Part shown: positions 33,922-41,710 of the stretch, piece by piece
Layout of the letters: the number at the start of each line of letters is the position of its first letter
Position numbering within the stretch: the stretch's first letter is position 1
DNA from: Bacillota bacterium
GTDB lineage: Bacteria > Bacillota > Bacilli > Paenibacillales > NBRC-103111
NCBI GenBank assembly: GCA_023386955.1
Contig: JAEWIS010000038.1
Span: 62,001-126,000 of the forward strand
Length of the DNA stretch: 64,000 nucleotides
Reading direction: 5' to 3'
Notes under the pieces: generated by a model
What the model was told of the DNA's origin: nothing
What the model saw: only the letters and a program-made list of their open reading frames with translations
Databases searched by the model: none
Program-made: the position numbers and the translations under genes

Positions 33922-35562
33922 TTACTTGTGTTGGGAACGGACCAGGTCCAGGATGTCCTTGCCAAGGAAAGCTCTGTCCTTATTCTCTTTATACCAGGTA
34001 TTCATGAATTCCTCAATTTGCTTGCCGCCGCCTCTTTCCCAGGCTGCCTTGGCATCCGCTACGGCTTGCTCAGGGGTATACTTGGGCCCGCCAATAATAC
34101 CTTTGGTAAAAATGTCCTTCATTTCCTTGTCCACATTGGTATTAACTACGACCAAATCGCTGGGCAGGGTAGGCATATGCTCATAATGGCTCAGTGCAGG
34201 ATACTGGGCGTCGGGATTCAGCAGGAATTCGTCGGCCTTCTTCAGCATCTCCAGACCTGCCTTCTGGTCGGGATCACTCACATCAAAGGCCGTAGTGGAG
34301 ATCAAGAGCGGATTCTCCGGGATGGAGTAAAACATGGAGTAGTCCGCAGCCCAATCCAGCTCCTTGGCATTCTTGGCAGGATCAATCACCTTGGGGAAGC
34401 CGTCCGCACCCTTCTTCCAATGCTCTCCTTCCACACCTTTCTTGAGAATCAGACTGGTCTCCGGCTTGATAATGAAATTAATGTATTCCATAGCCGCCTT
34501 GGGATTTTTGGCCGCAGCATTGATTACTGTGGTCATTTGCACCGGATTCACCACATGGTGGACGTATTGTCCCATAGCAGACTTGGGCTGCGCCATCGGT
34601 GCGATCTCCGCCTCCGGAACAACCTTTTTGAGGGTTTTGACATCCGTAACTGTATTCTCAAACCAGTTGGTGATTGCTGGTGGCAGATAAACGCCAACTT
34701 TGCCGTTCAGAAAATCCTGCTTGGCTTTGGCTCCATTCTTGTCCGCCAGGTAATCCTTATCGATAAGTCCTTCCTCAAACATCTTCTTTTTGAATTTCAG
34801 GGATTCCAGGGTATTGTCCCAGGTTCTTACAATTTTGTCGTCACTGGAGATTTTCCACCCGTAGGAGCCGAACATGGAATCCACCATGCCGTCCGAGGTG
34901 TAGCTCATATTGGTTCCGTACGTATCCTTCTTCCCGTTGCCGTCAGGATCCTGCTCTACGAAAGCCTTCAGAACCACAAGCAATTCGTCGGTGGTTTTGG
35001 GAACCTCCAGCTTCAGCTTCTTCAGCCAATCCATCCGGATAAAGGCTACGCTCTGCAGATGGGGTTCATTGATTTTGCCGATTTCGTAAAGCTTGCCGTC
35101 CGGCTTGGTGCCGATTTTGCGGAGCTGGGGATATTTCTCCAGCAGCTTCTCATATTCAGGCGCATATTTCAAATAATCGTCCAGCGGCATCAGCTGCTTC
35201 TGCTGGTACAAGGAATTCCGGAACCCCGTATCATAATCATTGACAATATCAGGCGCACTGCCCGATGCGAACAGCACATTCAGCTTCTTCACTGCTTCTG
35301 CCCGGGCAATCGGCACATACTTGGCCGTTACGGGAGAATGCTCATTGATCCACTTGGTCCAGCGGTTGTCCTCAACGGTTCCCTCCGCTGCGGGAATATT
35401 GCCTCTGTCATAGTTGGAAACCGTAATTGTAGCTTTTTCTTCGGTTTTCCCTTTTGTTCCTTCTTCCTTTTGGCTGCAGCCCACTGCCCCAGCCGCCATC
35501 ACCGCCGTCAACCCCAATGCCACCGTGACCTTCATTTTTGTTGCAGATGATTGTCTTTCCAT
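33922..35562 (-). CDS. Carbohydrate ABC transporter substrate-binding lipoprotein (LplA/YtcQ type)
   Basis: 546 residues. Lipoprotein signal with lipobox AGAVGC near residue 29, then a large bilobal extracellular-binding domain (EDNRWTKWINEHSPVTAKYV; FASGSAPDIVNDYDTGFRNS). The length and sequence style match the LplA/YtcQ group that works with LplB/LplC permeases to import oligosaccharides. It follows the second permease by 35 bp and precedes GH105. No ATPase is encoded here; the group usually uses a shared MsmX-like ATPase. Confidence 0.9.
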   Translation of the reverse strand: MERQSSATKMKVTVALGLTAVMAAGAVGCSQKEEGTKGKTEEKATITVSNYDRGNIPAAEGTVEDNRWTKWINEHSPVTAKYVPIARAEAVKKLNVLFASGSAPDIVNDYDTGFRNSLYQQKQLMPLDDYLKYAPEYEKLLEKYPQLRKIGTKPDGKLYEIGKINEPHLQSVAFIRMDWLKKLKLEVPKTTDELLVVLKAFVEQDPDGNGKKDTYGTNMSYTSDGMVDSMFGSYGWKISSDDKIVRTWDNTLESLKFKKKMFEEGLIDKDYLADKNGAKAKQDFLNGKVGVYLPPAITNWFENTVTDVKTLKKVVPEAEIAPMAQPKSAMGQYVHHVVNPVQMTTVINAAAKNPKAAMEYINFIIKPETSLILKKGVEGEHWKKGADGFPKVIDPAKNAKELDWAADYSMFYSIPENPLLISTTAFDVSDPDQKAGLEMLKKADEFLLNPDAQYPALSHYEHMPTLPSDLVVVNTNVDKEMKDIFTKGIIGGPKYTPEQAVADAKAAWERGGGKQIEEFMNTWYKENKDRAFLGKDILDLVRSQHK

Positions 35563-35597
35563 GTGGAGTCCCCCTTAATCTATGATTGATTGCATGA

Positions 35598-36470
35598 CTA
35601 CCCTTTGATAGAGCCAAGCATAATCCCCTTGACAAAATACTTCTGCAGGAACGGATATACTGCCAGCATCGGCACAACCATGACCATAACGCCAACCGCC
35701 TTCAGCTTTTCAGACACCATTTCCTGCTGCTGCATCATATCCATGGCCGACACGTTGAAGTTTCCTTGAATCTGCAGCATACCCTGGACGATCACAGTCA
35801 AATTCTGCAGGTTCGTCTTGTTGATGTAAAGGATGACGCTCATGAACATGTTCCAGTAACCGACGCCATAGAACAGCGTCAGTGTAGCCAGCATGGGGAG
35901 AGACAACGGCAGGATGATGCGTGTAAGGAGCTGAACCTCGCCGCAGCCGTCGATCTGGGCGGAATCCACCACTTCCCCCGGGATGCTCTCAAAGTAGCTT
36001 TTCATAATCAGCATATTATACGTGCTGATCAGCCCGCCAAACCAGAGGGACCAGTAGGTATTGGTCAAATGCAGGTTGTTCATGACCAGATAAGTGGGGA
36101 TCATGCCGCCCCCGAAAAGCATGGTGAACAATGCGGCCGTTGTAATTGGCTTGCGGGCATAAAGATACCGGCGGGACAAGGGATACGCTGTCAGCACAGT
36201 GGCCAGCATGCTCAACAAGGTTCCGAATATGGTAATGGTGACACTGTTTGTGAAGGCGCGGAGGGCTGGTGTATTCTCGAAAAAGTATTTGTACACGGTG
36301 AAGTCAAGCCCCACTGGCCAGAACCAGACCTGCCCCAGATCAACGGCATGTCCCGAGCTTACGGACAATGCAATCAGATGCAGGAAAGGCAGGATACAGG
36401 TGAGCGAAATCAGGATTAAAACGATATGAATGAAGACGACAAACACTTTTCCGCCTGTGGATTCCTTCAA
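35598..36470 (-). CDS. Carbohydrate ABC transporter permease (LplC/YtcP type)
   Basis: 290 residues with six predicted transmembrane helices (VFVVFIHIVLILISLTCILP at the N-terminus). The EAA loop (ESIPGEVVDSAQIDGCGEVQ) contacts the ATPase. The C-terminus FVKGIMLGSIKG is typical of this permease class. It lies 19 bp after the partner permease and 35 bp before the binding protein. Confidence 0.92.
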   Translation of the reverse strand: MKESTGGKVFVVFIHIVLILISLTCILPFLHLIALSVSSGHAVDLGQVWFWPVGLDFTVYKYFFENTPALRAFTNSVTITIFGTLLSMLATVLTAYPLSRRYLYARKPITTAALFTMLFGGGMIPTYLVMNNLHLTNTYWSLWFGGLISTYNMLIMKSYFESIPGEVVDSAQIDGCGEVQLLTRIILPLSLPMLATLTLFYGVGYWNMFMSVILYINKTNLQNLTVIVQGMLQIQGNFNVSAMDMMQQQEMVSEKLKAVGVMVMVVPMLAVYPFLQKYFVKGIMLGSIKG

Positions 36471-36489
36471 GAGGATGTCCCTCCTTTCC

Positions 36490-37446
36490 TTAGAATAGTC
36501 CCTGATCGAATTTACGGGCTAGCGCATTGGCAGACAGTACTAGCACCAGGCCGACAAAGGATTCGAACAACCCCATGGCTGTGGTTAAGCCAAACTGGGC
36601 CTGCTGAAGCCCCACCTTGTACACGTAGGTGCTGATGACCTCCGCTTTCTCCAGGACCGTAGGATTCTGCAGATTGTAAACCTGGTCAAACCCTACCTCC
36701 ATCAGGCGGCCCATACCAAGGATCAATAGCAGGATAATGGTAGAACGGATGCCCGGCAGGGTGATATGCCAAATTTGTCTCAGCTTGCCTGCGCCGTCCA
36801 TCCCCGCGGATTCGTACAAGCTGGGATCAATACCGGCAAGAGCGGCAAGATAGATAATGGCGCCGAAGCCCATTTCCTTCCACATGCCGGAGCCGATAAA
36901 GATGGCAACCCATGAGTTGGCGCGGTACAGGAACGGAACCGGCTCCATCCCCCAATGACCCAGCAGCTTGTTGATGGTGCCGCCGTCAATGGAGAACAGG
37001 GTCAGTACAACCCCGGCCACAATGACCCAGGACAAAAAGTGAGGCAGGTAAATGATGGTTTGAATCCAGCGCTTCAGCCAGTTTTTGCGGACCTCATTCA
37101 AAGCAATGGCGATAATAATCGGCGCAGGGAATCCGAAGATCAGATTCAGAATGCTCAGGGTCAGCGTGTTCCAGATGATTTGCAGCGTAACATGGGACTG
37201 GAACAAAATTTCGAAGTATTTCCACCCTACCCATGGACTGTGCAATATGCCGTCATGGAAATTGTAATTTTTGAAAGCGATCACAAGACCGCCCATAGGC
37301 AAATAACGGAAGATCAGATAATAGAGGATTCCCGGTATAAGCATGATAAATAGCGGGATATTCTGCTTGAACCGCTTTGTTTGGTAAAATGCCTCTTTGG
37401 CTGCCGGCACTTGCCCCGTTCCGACAGCGGGTGGCGCTGTTTTCAT
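36490..37446 (-). CDS. Carbohydrate ABC transporter permease (LplB/YteP type)
   Basis: About 318 residues with six transmembrane helices (IPLFIMLIPGILYYLIFRYL). The EAA loop is LAGIDPSLYESAGMDGAGKL. The start at 37446 (MKTAPPAVG) has AAGGAG 5 nt upstream; the upstream in-frame ATG at 37515 is rejected. It is the first gene of the permease-permease-binding protein-GH105 unit. A cre-like site lies about 120 bp upstream. Confidence 0.92.
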   Translation of the reverse strand: MKTAPPAVGTGQVPAAKEAFYQTKRFKQNIPLFIMLIPGILYYLIFRYLPMGGLVIAFKNYNFHDGILHSPWVGWKYFEILFQSHVTLQIIWNTLTLSILNLIFGFPAPIIIAIALNEVRKNWLKRWIQTIIYLPHFLSWVIVAGVVLTLFSIDGGTINKLLGHWGMEPVPFLYRANSWVAIFIGSGMWKEMGFGAIIYLAALAGIDPSLYESAGMDGAGKLRQIWHITLPGIRSTIILLLILGMGRLMEVGFDQVYNLQNPTVLEKAEVISTYVYKVGLQQAQFGLTTAMGLFESFVGLVLVLSANALARKFDQGLF

Positions 37447-37564
37447 GGTCTCTCCTTCTTTCTGCGGAATTTCGTTGTTGGATGGGATGTTTATAATGTA
37501 CCGCGTTTTTGTCATTCCGGGCCTTAAGAATCTTTAGGTGTTTCTATACGATTTTTGTTTCCCT

Positions 37565-37578
37565 TCAGAGCGGTTTCA
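37565..37578 (-). promoter_or_regulatory. Candidate catabolite response element
   Basis: On the minus strand TGAAACCGCTCTGA matches 13 of 14 positions of the CcpA consensus TGwAAnCGnTnwCA (G for C at position 13). It is upstream of the sugar uptake genes and next to the terminator of the neighbouring gene. Confidence 0.45.
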
Positions 37579-37591
37579 ACAAAAACAGCAA

Positions 37592-37616
37592 AAACCTGCG
37601 GAGATTCCGCAGGTTT
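37592..37616 (-). terminator. Terminator of the LSm-like protein gene
   Basis: Perfect 11-bp arms AAACCTGCGGA / TCCGCAGGTTT; on the minus strand followed by TTGCTGTTTTTG. Confidence 0.85.
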
Positions 37617-37650
37617 CGATGGCGATTGATGAGCCGGAGTATGCAATCGG

Positions 37651-37989
37651 TCAGGTCAACAAGGTAATGGCCAGCAAATTGTACAGAACCAGCGGCAGGA
37701 TGGCCCCGCCGGGATTTACCGGACCCGGACCATAAAAGCCGCCGTAGGGGAAAAACCGTTTGTTCAATTCTTCATCCTGGGCAAGGCTCAAGTATACATT
37801 TCCGTCGTCGATAAAGACGATAATCCCTTCATATTCATGCCCGTCTATGGTTTTTACCATAACGTGGCGGTTCATTAACCGCTGCTTGCAGATGCCGTGC
37901 AGCTTTTCCCGTACCCCTTTAGCTGCCTCCACATGCTGATTGTCCGCCTGGTACACCACTTGACCGGGGGTATAAACGTTATTAGACAT
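37651..37989 (-). CDS. Small LSm-like protein of unknown function
   Basis: 112 residues. The middle part, NRHVMVKTIDGHEYEGIIVF then IDDGNVYLSL, has the strand pattern of an Sm1 motif (hydrophobic-x-hydrophobic, G-x-hydrophobic, D-G/D-N). The C-terminus is Phe/Tyr/Gly/Pro-rich (RFFPYGGFYGPGPVNPGG) and ends in a hydrophobic stretch. GGAG lies 8 nt before the ATG. It follows the ABC permease gene by 25 bp and ends in a strong terminator, so it may be the last gene of that operon. The LSm reading is from motif spacing only. Confidence 0.65.
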   Translation of the reverse strand: MSNNVYTPGQVVYQADNQHVEAAKGVREKLHGICKQRLMNRHVMVKTIDGHEYEGIIVFIDDGNVYLSLAQDEELNKRFFPYGGFYGPGPVNPGGAILPLVLYNLLAITLLT

Positions 37990-38014
37990 GATTCCCTCTC
38001 CTTTTTGATTGTAT

Positions 38015-38833
38015 TTACCAGCGGTTGTTGAGCCGGTTCTCCAGCCACGCCACAGCCTGATACATCAAGGCGGCAACTACGGCAATCACCAGCAGGCTGG
38101 CAATCACCAGGGTAAAATTGAACACCTGAAAGCCATATATGATCAAGTAGCCCAACCCTTGCTTGGAAACCAGAAACTCGCCGACGATCACGCCGACCCA
38201 GGCCAGCCCTACGTTCACCTTGAGAGTGGAGACAATAGTAGGCACCGAAGCGGGAAAAACGGCCTTCCGGAAAATCTGCGATTTGCCTCCGCCGAACACC
38301 CGGATCACCCGCAGATAATTGGTATCCACTTCCTTGAAGCTGGAGTACACCACCAACGTGGTGATGATAACGGTGATAGCCAGCGTCATTCCGATAATAG
38401 AGGTATAGCCGGGACCCAGGCCCACGATAAACAGCGGCCCCAATGCCACCTTGGGCAGGCTGTTCAACACGACGATGTAAGGGTCCAGCACACGCTCCAG
38501 AAAGGGGGACCACCAGATCAGCACCGCCAATGCTGTTCCCGCCACCGTTCCCAGGATAAATCCTACCAAAGTCTCCCACACAGTAGCGCCGATATGGGGA
38601 AGCATCTCGCCGGTGGAAATTTGCTCGTACAAGAGAGTGAAGATCTTGCTGGGATAACTGAACAGCAGCACATCAATCCACTTCAGCCGCCCGGCCAGCT
38701 CCCATAAGCCAAAGGCGCCCAACAGAATCAGAAGCTGGGTCAGGCGGACGAGACGGTTGCGTTTCTTTTGCGCCGCGCGGTATTCCTCCCAGACACGGCG
38801 TGTAAGGGACAGGTGTACAGAGGACTCCTTCAT
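38015..38833 (-). CDS. ABC transporter permease, SsuC/TauC family
   Basis: 272 residues with about six transmembrane helices. The EAA-type cytoplasmic loop (VIRVFGGGKSQIFRKAVFPA) and LKVNVGLAWVGVIVGEFLVS are diagnostic of the nitrate/sulfonate/taurine and thiamine-precursor permeases. It overlaps the ATPase gene by 4 bp. The substrate cannot be told from sequence; sulfonates, pyrimidine precursors or similar small anions or heterocycles are possible. Confidence 0.9.
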   Translation of the reverse strand: MKESSVHLSLTRRVWEEYRAAQKKRNRLVRLTQLLILLGAFGLWELAGRLKWIDVLLFSYPSKIFTLLYEQISTGEMLPHIGATVWETLVGFILGTVAGTALAVLIWWSPFLERVLDPYIVVLNSLPKVALGPLFIVGLGPGYTSIIGMTLAITVIITTLVVYSSFKEVDTNYLRVIRVFGGGKSQIFRKAVFPASVPTIVSTLKVNVGLAWVGVIVGEFLVSKQGLGYLIIYGFQVFNFTLVIASLLVIAVVAALMYQAVAWLENRLNNRW

Positions 38834-39633
38834 GGCCCGGGACCTCCCTTCCGCTCCACGGCATCCTTCTCTATAGCCTCGAATTCCTGCCAGATGGTAT
38901 GAAACAGCGGATGAAACCCCTCCGCCTCCCTGGCCAGAAACGGCGATTCATTGCGGATTGCCTCTGGAACTGCTACTTCTCTGCGGGTCCGGCCGGGATT
39001 GCGGTCCAAGATTATGATTCTGTCACTCATGGCAATGGCCTCGGAGATATCATGGGTGACCAGCACTGCCGTTTTCCCGTGTTTCTTCAGGGTCATGGCT
39101 ACCAGATCCTCCAGCTGCAGCTTGGTTTGGTAATCCAGAGCGGAGAACGGCTCATCCAGCAGCAGGATATCCGGCTTCACTGCAAGGGTTCTCACCAGCG
39201 CCACCCGTTGGCGCATTCCCCCGGAGAGCTGGGAGGGATAACGTTGGAGGGTGTCCGCCAGCCCCATTTCCTCCAGAAGATGAAGGGTGTATTCCTTGGA
39301 TTCCGGTGTAATCGCCTTGCGGAGCTCCAAGCCCAGAAGTGCATTGTCCCAGATGGTACGCCACGGGAACAGATAATCCTGCTGGAGCATGTAGCCGATA
39401 TGCGGCGACGGCCCCTCCAAAAGGGCTCCATTGACCTCCACCTTCCCGTCTGCAGGCTTGAAGAGTCCCGCCATAATGGACAGCAATGTGGTTTTGCCGC
39501 AGCCGCTGGGGCCGACAATACTGACGAATTCTCCATCCTTCAGGGTAAAATTAATGCCCTCCAACGCCAGCGTGGCGCCTTGCTTGTTGACATAAACATG
39601 TGTAACATCCTTCAAGCGGACTGAAGAGCCCAT
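38830..39633 (-). CDS. ABC transporter ATP-binding protein, SsuB/TauB family
   Basis: About 267 residues. Walker A GPSGCGKTTLL, Q-loop region YMLQQDYLFPW, signature LSGGMRQRVAL, Walker B ILLLDEPFSALD and the switch His in VTHD are all intact. ATG at 39633 (MGSSVRLKDV) is preferred; the GTG at 39684 has no ribosome site and lies in an intergenic hairpin. It drives uptake through the adjacent permease. Confidence 0.92.
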   Translation of the reverse strand: MGSSVRLKDVTHVYVNKQGATLALEGINFTLKDGEFVSIVGPSGCGKTTLLSIMAGLFKPADGKVEVNGALLEGPSPHIGYMLQQDYLFPWRTIWDNALLGLELRKAITPESKEYTLHLLEEMGLADTLQRYPSQLSGGMRQRVALVRTLAVKPDILLLDEPFSALDYQTKLQLEDLVAMTLKKHGKTAVLVTHDISEAIAMSDRIIILDRNPGRTRREVAVPEAIRNESPFLAREAEGFHPLFHTIWQEFEAIEKDAVERKGGPGP

Positions 39634-39660
39634 GGGAACGCCAGCCTCCAATCTACAGAT

Positions 39661-39711
39661 CCCCGCAAAGTGATGCCTATTCACTGTTGCTTTTCCGGGT
39701 ACTTTGCGGGG
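39661..39711 (-). repeat. Intra-operon hairpin between binding-protein and ATPase genes
   Basis: Perfect 11-bp arms CCCCGCAAAGT (39661-39671) and ACTTTGCGGGG (39701-39711). No T run follows, so it is more likely an mRNA-stabilising or processing structure than a full terminator. Confidence 0.6.
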
Positions 39712-39751
39712 CCTTCAAATTTCTATTCCATAACCATTCACCCAACCATAC

Positions 39752-40753
39752 CTACTTCGCGGCTTTTTCGGCAAAGGAATTGTTCACCAGGTCCGCCAGG
39801 GGGACTCGGGTTTTCAATTCTCCTGCCGCCTCCATTACATCCTGGAGATTCTTCCACTCTGCTTCATCAATGATAGGGTCGGTGGCAAAGGAGCCCTGCT
39901 CCTTATAACGCTTCACCACACCCTCCACCACTGCTTTATCCGTGTTGGGGAAGTAGCTGATGATGGCTTCCGCTATCTCCGGAACCGACTTGGACTCTAC
40001 CCATTTTTGAGCCTTATGGATAGCATTGGTGAATTTTTGCACGGTGTCGGAATTTTTCGTAATGTAGCTTTTTTTGGACATAAATACCGTGTAGGGGAGC
40101 TTGCCGCTTTCCTTGCCGAAGGAGGCGATGACGTAGCCTTTGCCTTCCTTTTCGATCACTGTGGCCTGAGGCTCAAACAGCTGGACATAATCTCCCGTCC
40201 CGGAGGTGAAGGCCGCGGGGATATTGGCGAAGTCCACATTCTGGATCAGATTCAGATCCTTCTGGGGATTAATACCCTTTTTCTTCAGGGTAAATTCCCC
40301 GGCCATCTGCGGCATACCGCCCTTGCGCTGTCCAAGGAAGGTGACCCCTTTCAGCGAGCTCCAGTCGAAGTTCGGGACAGGCTTGCGGGAAACCAGGAAG
40401 GTCCCGTCCGTCTGGGTCAATTGGGCAAAGTTAATCAGCGGGTCATCTGCCCCTTGGTTGCGGACATAAATGGTGGATTCCGCTCCAACCAGCGCCACAT
40501 CAATCTGACCGGACAAAAGGGCTGTGGAGACCTTATCTCCGCCGGCGATGGTTTGGAACTCCACCTTCAGCCCCTCCTCCTCGAAGAAGCCCTGGGACAA
40601 AGCCACATACTGCGGCGCATAAAAAATGGAACGGGTTACCTCTGCCAGCCTCACAGTGGTTGAACCCTCCTCCTTCTTCTCTCCGCAAGCCGCCAGCCCC
40701 GCGGACAGAGCCAATACAAAAGCTACGGACAGCAAACCGGCTTTCCTTTTCAT
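39752..40753 (-). CDS. ABC transporter substrate-binding lipoprotein, SsuA/ThiY-like
   Basis: About 333 residues. Lipoprotein signal with lipobox GLAAC near residue 22. The NMT1/SsuA-like domain (RSIFYAPQYVALSQGFFEEE, then GLKVEFQTIAGGDK) binds a small organic solute outside the membrane. ATG at 40753 has GGGAGG 7 nt upstream; the upstream extension from 40807 is rejected. It is the first gene of the importer operon, divergent from the cupin gene. Confidence 0.9.
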   Translation of the reverse strand: MKRKAGLLSVAFVLALSAGLAACGEKKEEGSTTVRLAEVTRSIFYAPQYVALSQGFFEEEGLKVEFQTIAGGDKVSTALLSGQIDVALVGAESTIYVRNQGADDPLINFAQLTQTDGTFLVSRKPVPNFDWSSLKGVTFLGQRKGGMPQMAGEFTLKKKGINPQKDLNLIQNVDFANIPAAFTSGTGDYVQLFEPQATVIEKEGKGYVIASFGKESGKLPYTVFMSKKSYITKNSDTVQKFTNAIHKAQKWVESKSVPEIAEAIISYFPNTDKAVVEGVVKRYKEQGSFATDPIIDEAEWKNLQDVMEAAGELKTRVPLADLVNNSFAEKAAK

Positions 40754-40837
40754 TGGTGTTCCTCCCTGATGGAATGTTTCGTTTCTCCATCCTATGCATG
40801 TGCCCATAGGCGGGTGAAAAACTTTTTGAAAACACTC

Positions 40838-40855
40838 TTGTGATGTGCGTCACAA
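40838..40855. promoter_or_regulatory. Fnr/CRP-family binding site in divergent promoter
   Basis: TTGTGA-TGTGCG-TCACAA is a perfect inverted repeat with 6-bp arms and matches the Bacillus Fnr consensus TGTGA-N6-TCACA. Its centre (40846.5) is about 41.5 bp upstream of the start expected for the TACAAT -10 at 40875-40880, the class II activator position for the cupin gene. Confidence 0.7.
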
Positions 40856-40874
40856 AGTCATCCTTGTATGACTG

Positions 40875-40880
40875 TACAAT
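40875..40880 (+). promoter_or_regulatory. -10 element of the cupin gene promoter
   Basis: TACAAT lies 36 bp upstream of the cupin ATG. No good -35 is seen at the expected place (40852-40857), as is usual for activator-dependent promoters; the Fnr/CRP site covers it. Confidence 0.6.
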
Positions 40881-40915
40881 GTACTTGTAGCGATAGGAAA
40901 AGGAGAGTGGAGTAA

Positions 40916-41260
40916 ATGGAGAAGAAAACAATCCGTGATTTCCAAGAGTTTCCGGAGGGTCGGTTTACCAAGCGGCTTCTGTTTAAAGAGGAAGGCCATG
41001 TCATATTCCTGTTGAATTTCGGCCCTGGGCAGCAGCTGCCGACTCATAAGCATCCGGGGGCGGATGTATATATCCTGCAGCTGGAGGGTGAAGGAGCCGT
41101 TACCGTTAACGGTACGGAATCGGCCCTGGGGAGCGGCGAGGTCGTTCGGGTAACTGGAGATGAGGAATTCTCCTACACCAGCGGCGGAAACGGCAATTCC
41201 ACGCTATATGTAACTCTGATCAATATCCCCGCACCGAACTACGCCGAGAATATTGGGTAA
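40916..41260 (+). CDS. Cupin-domain protein
   Basis: 114 residues, a single small cupin barrel. Motif 1 is GPGQQLPTHKHPGADVYILQ, with His-Lys-His metal ligands; motif 2 is GSGEVVRVTGDEEFSYTSGG, which lacks the usual second-motif His, as in many regulator-like cupins. GGAG lies 10 nt before the ATG. The Fnr-like class II site upstream suggests induction when oxygen is scarce. The ligand is unknown. Confidence 0.85.
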   Translation: MEKKTIRDFQEFPEGRFTKRLLFKEEGHVIFLLNFGPGQQLPTHKHPGADVYILQLEGEGAVTVNGTESALGSGEVVRVTGDEEFSYTSGGNGNSTLYVTLINIPAPNYAENIG

Positions 41261-41282
41261 AACTTTTTCAATACAATGAAAT

Positions 41283-41326
41283 AAAAAAAGCCCGGCCTCT
41301 TCCGTACTGGAAAAGGACCGGGCTTT
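41283..41326. terminator. Bidirectional terminator between cupin and YqkB-like genes
   Basis: AAAGCCCGG...CCGGGCTTT with an inner CTTCC/GGAA stem; followed by seven T on the minus strand. Confidence 0.85.
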
Positions 41327-41344
41327 CGGTTTACATATAAACGG

Positions 41345-41674
41345 TTATACGGCTTGCTTTCGCAAATCCTTCACCGGCACATTGGTGCTGAACACGGAAT
41401 CAACGCTGCTGACCTTGTATACCGGAAAAACAGGATCCGCCTCCACATTCATAAGTTCATCAAACAATGGCGCCTGCTGACGGTCTATGAAGATGGAGAA
41501 CGGCGTCGCCTGCACCTGAATATCTGTGGGATAGGGCTGATCCAGCACCTGCAGTACTAATACGCCGTTGCAGCCGCAGTCCTCTGTATCATAGAAGAGC
41601 TTAAGGATGCCCTCCTGATCGCCCATCGCCTGCTTGATTTTGTCCGTGGTGTGTGGATTCATACGCACTTCCAT
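41345..41674 (-). CDS. YqkB-like iron-sulfur biosynthesis family protein
   Basis: 109 residues. The motif LKLFYDTEDCGCNGVLVLQV, with Cys-Gly-Cys, and the following beta-rich region (FSIFIDRQQAPLFDEL) match the HesB/YadR/YfhF-type family to which B. subtilis YqkB belongs. A-type carriers have three conserved cysteines; here only the CGC pair is seen, so a role in Fe-S cluster handling is inferred and weak. GGGAGG lies 10 nt before the ATG. Confidence 0.78.
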   Translation of the reverse strand: MEVRMNPHTTDKIKQAMGDQEGILKLFYDTEDCGCNGVLVLQVLDQPYPTDIQVQATPFSIFIDRQQAPLFDELMNVEADPVFPVYKVSSVDSVFSTNVPVKDLRKQAV

Positions 41675-41710
41675 GTTTCATCGCCTCCCGGTCCATTCTT
41701 GATGAAATGA

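Noticed and set aside
33778-35550. Plus-strand frame of 590 codons
   Set aside because: Antisense to the GH105 and binding-protein genes, which have clear motifs and ribosome sites.
37447-37650. A precise sigma-A promoter for the sugar uptake genes
   Set aside because: Several TTGAAA/TATAAA-like pairs exist but none has proper spacing; only the cre-like site is reported.
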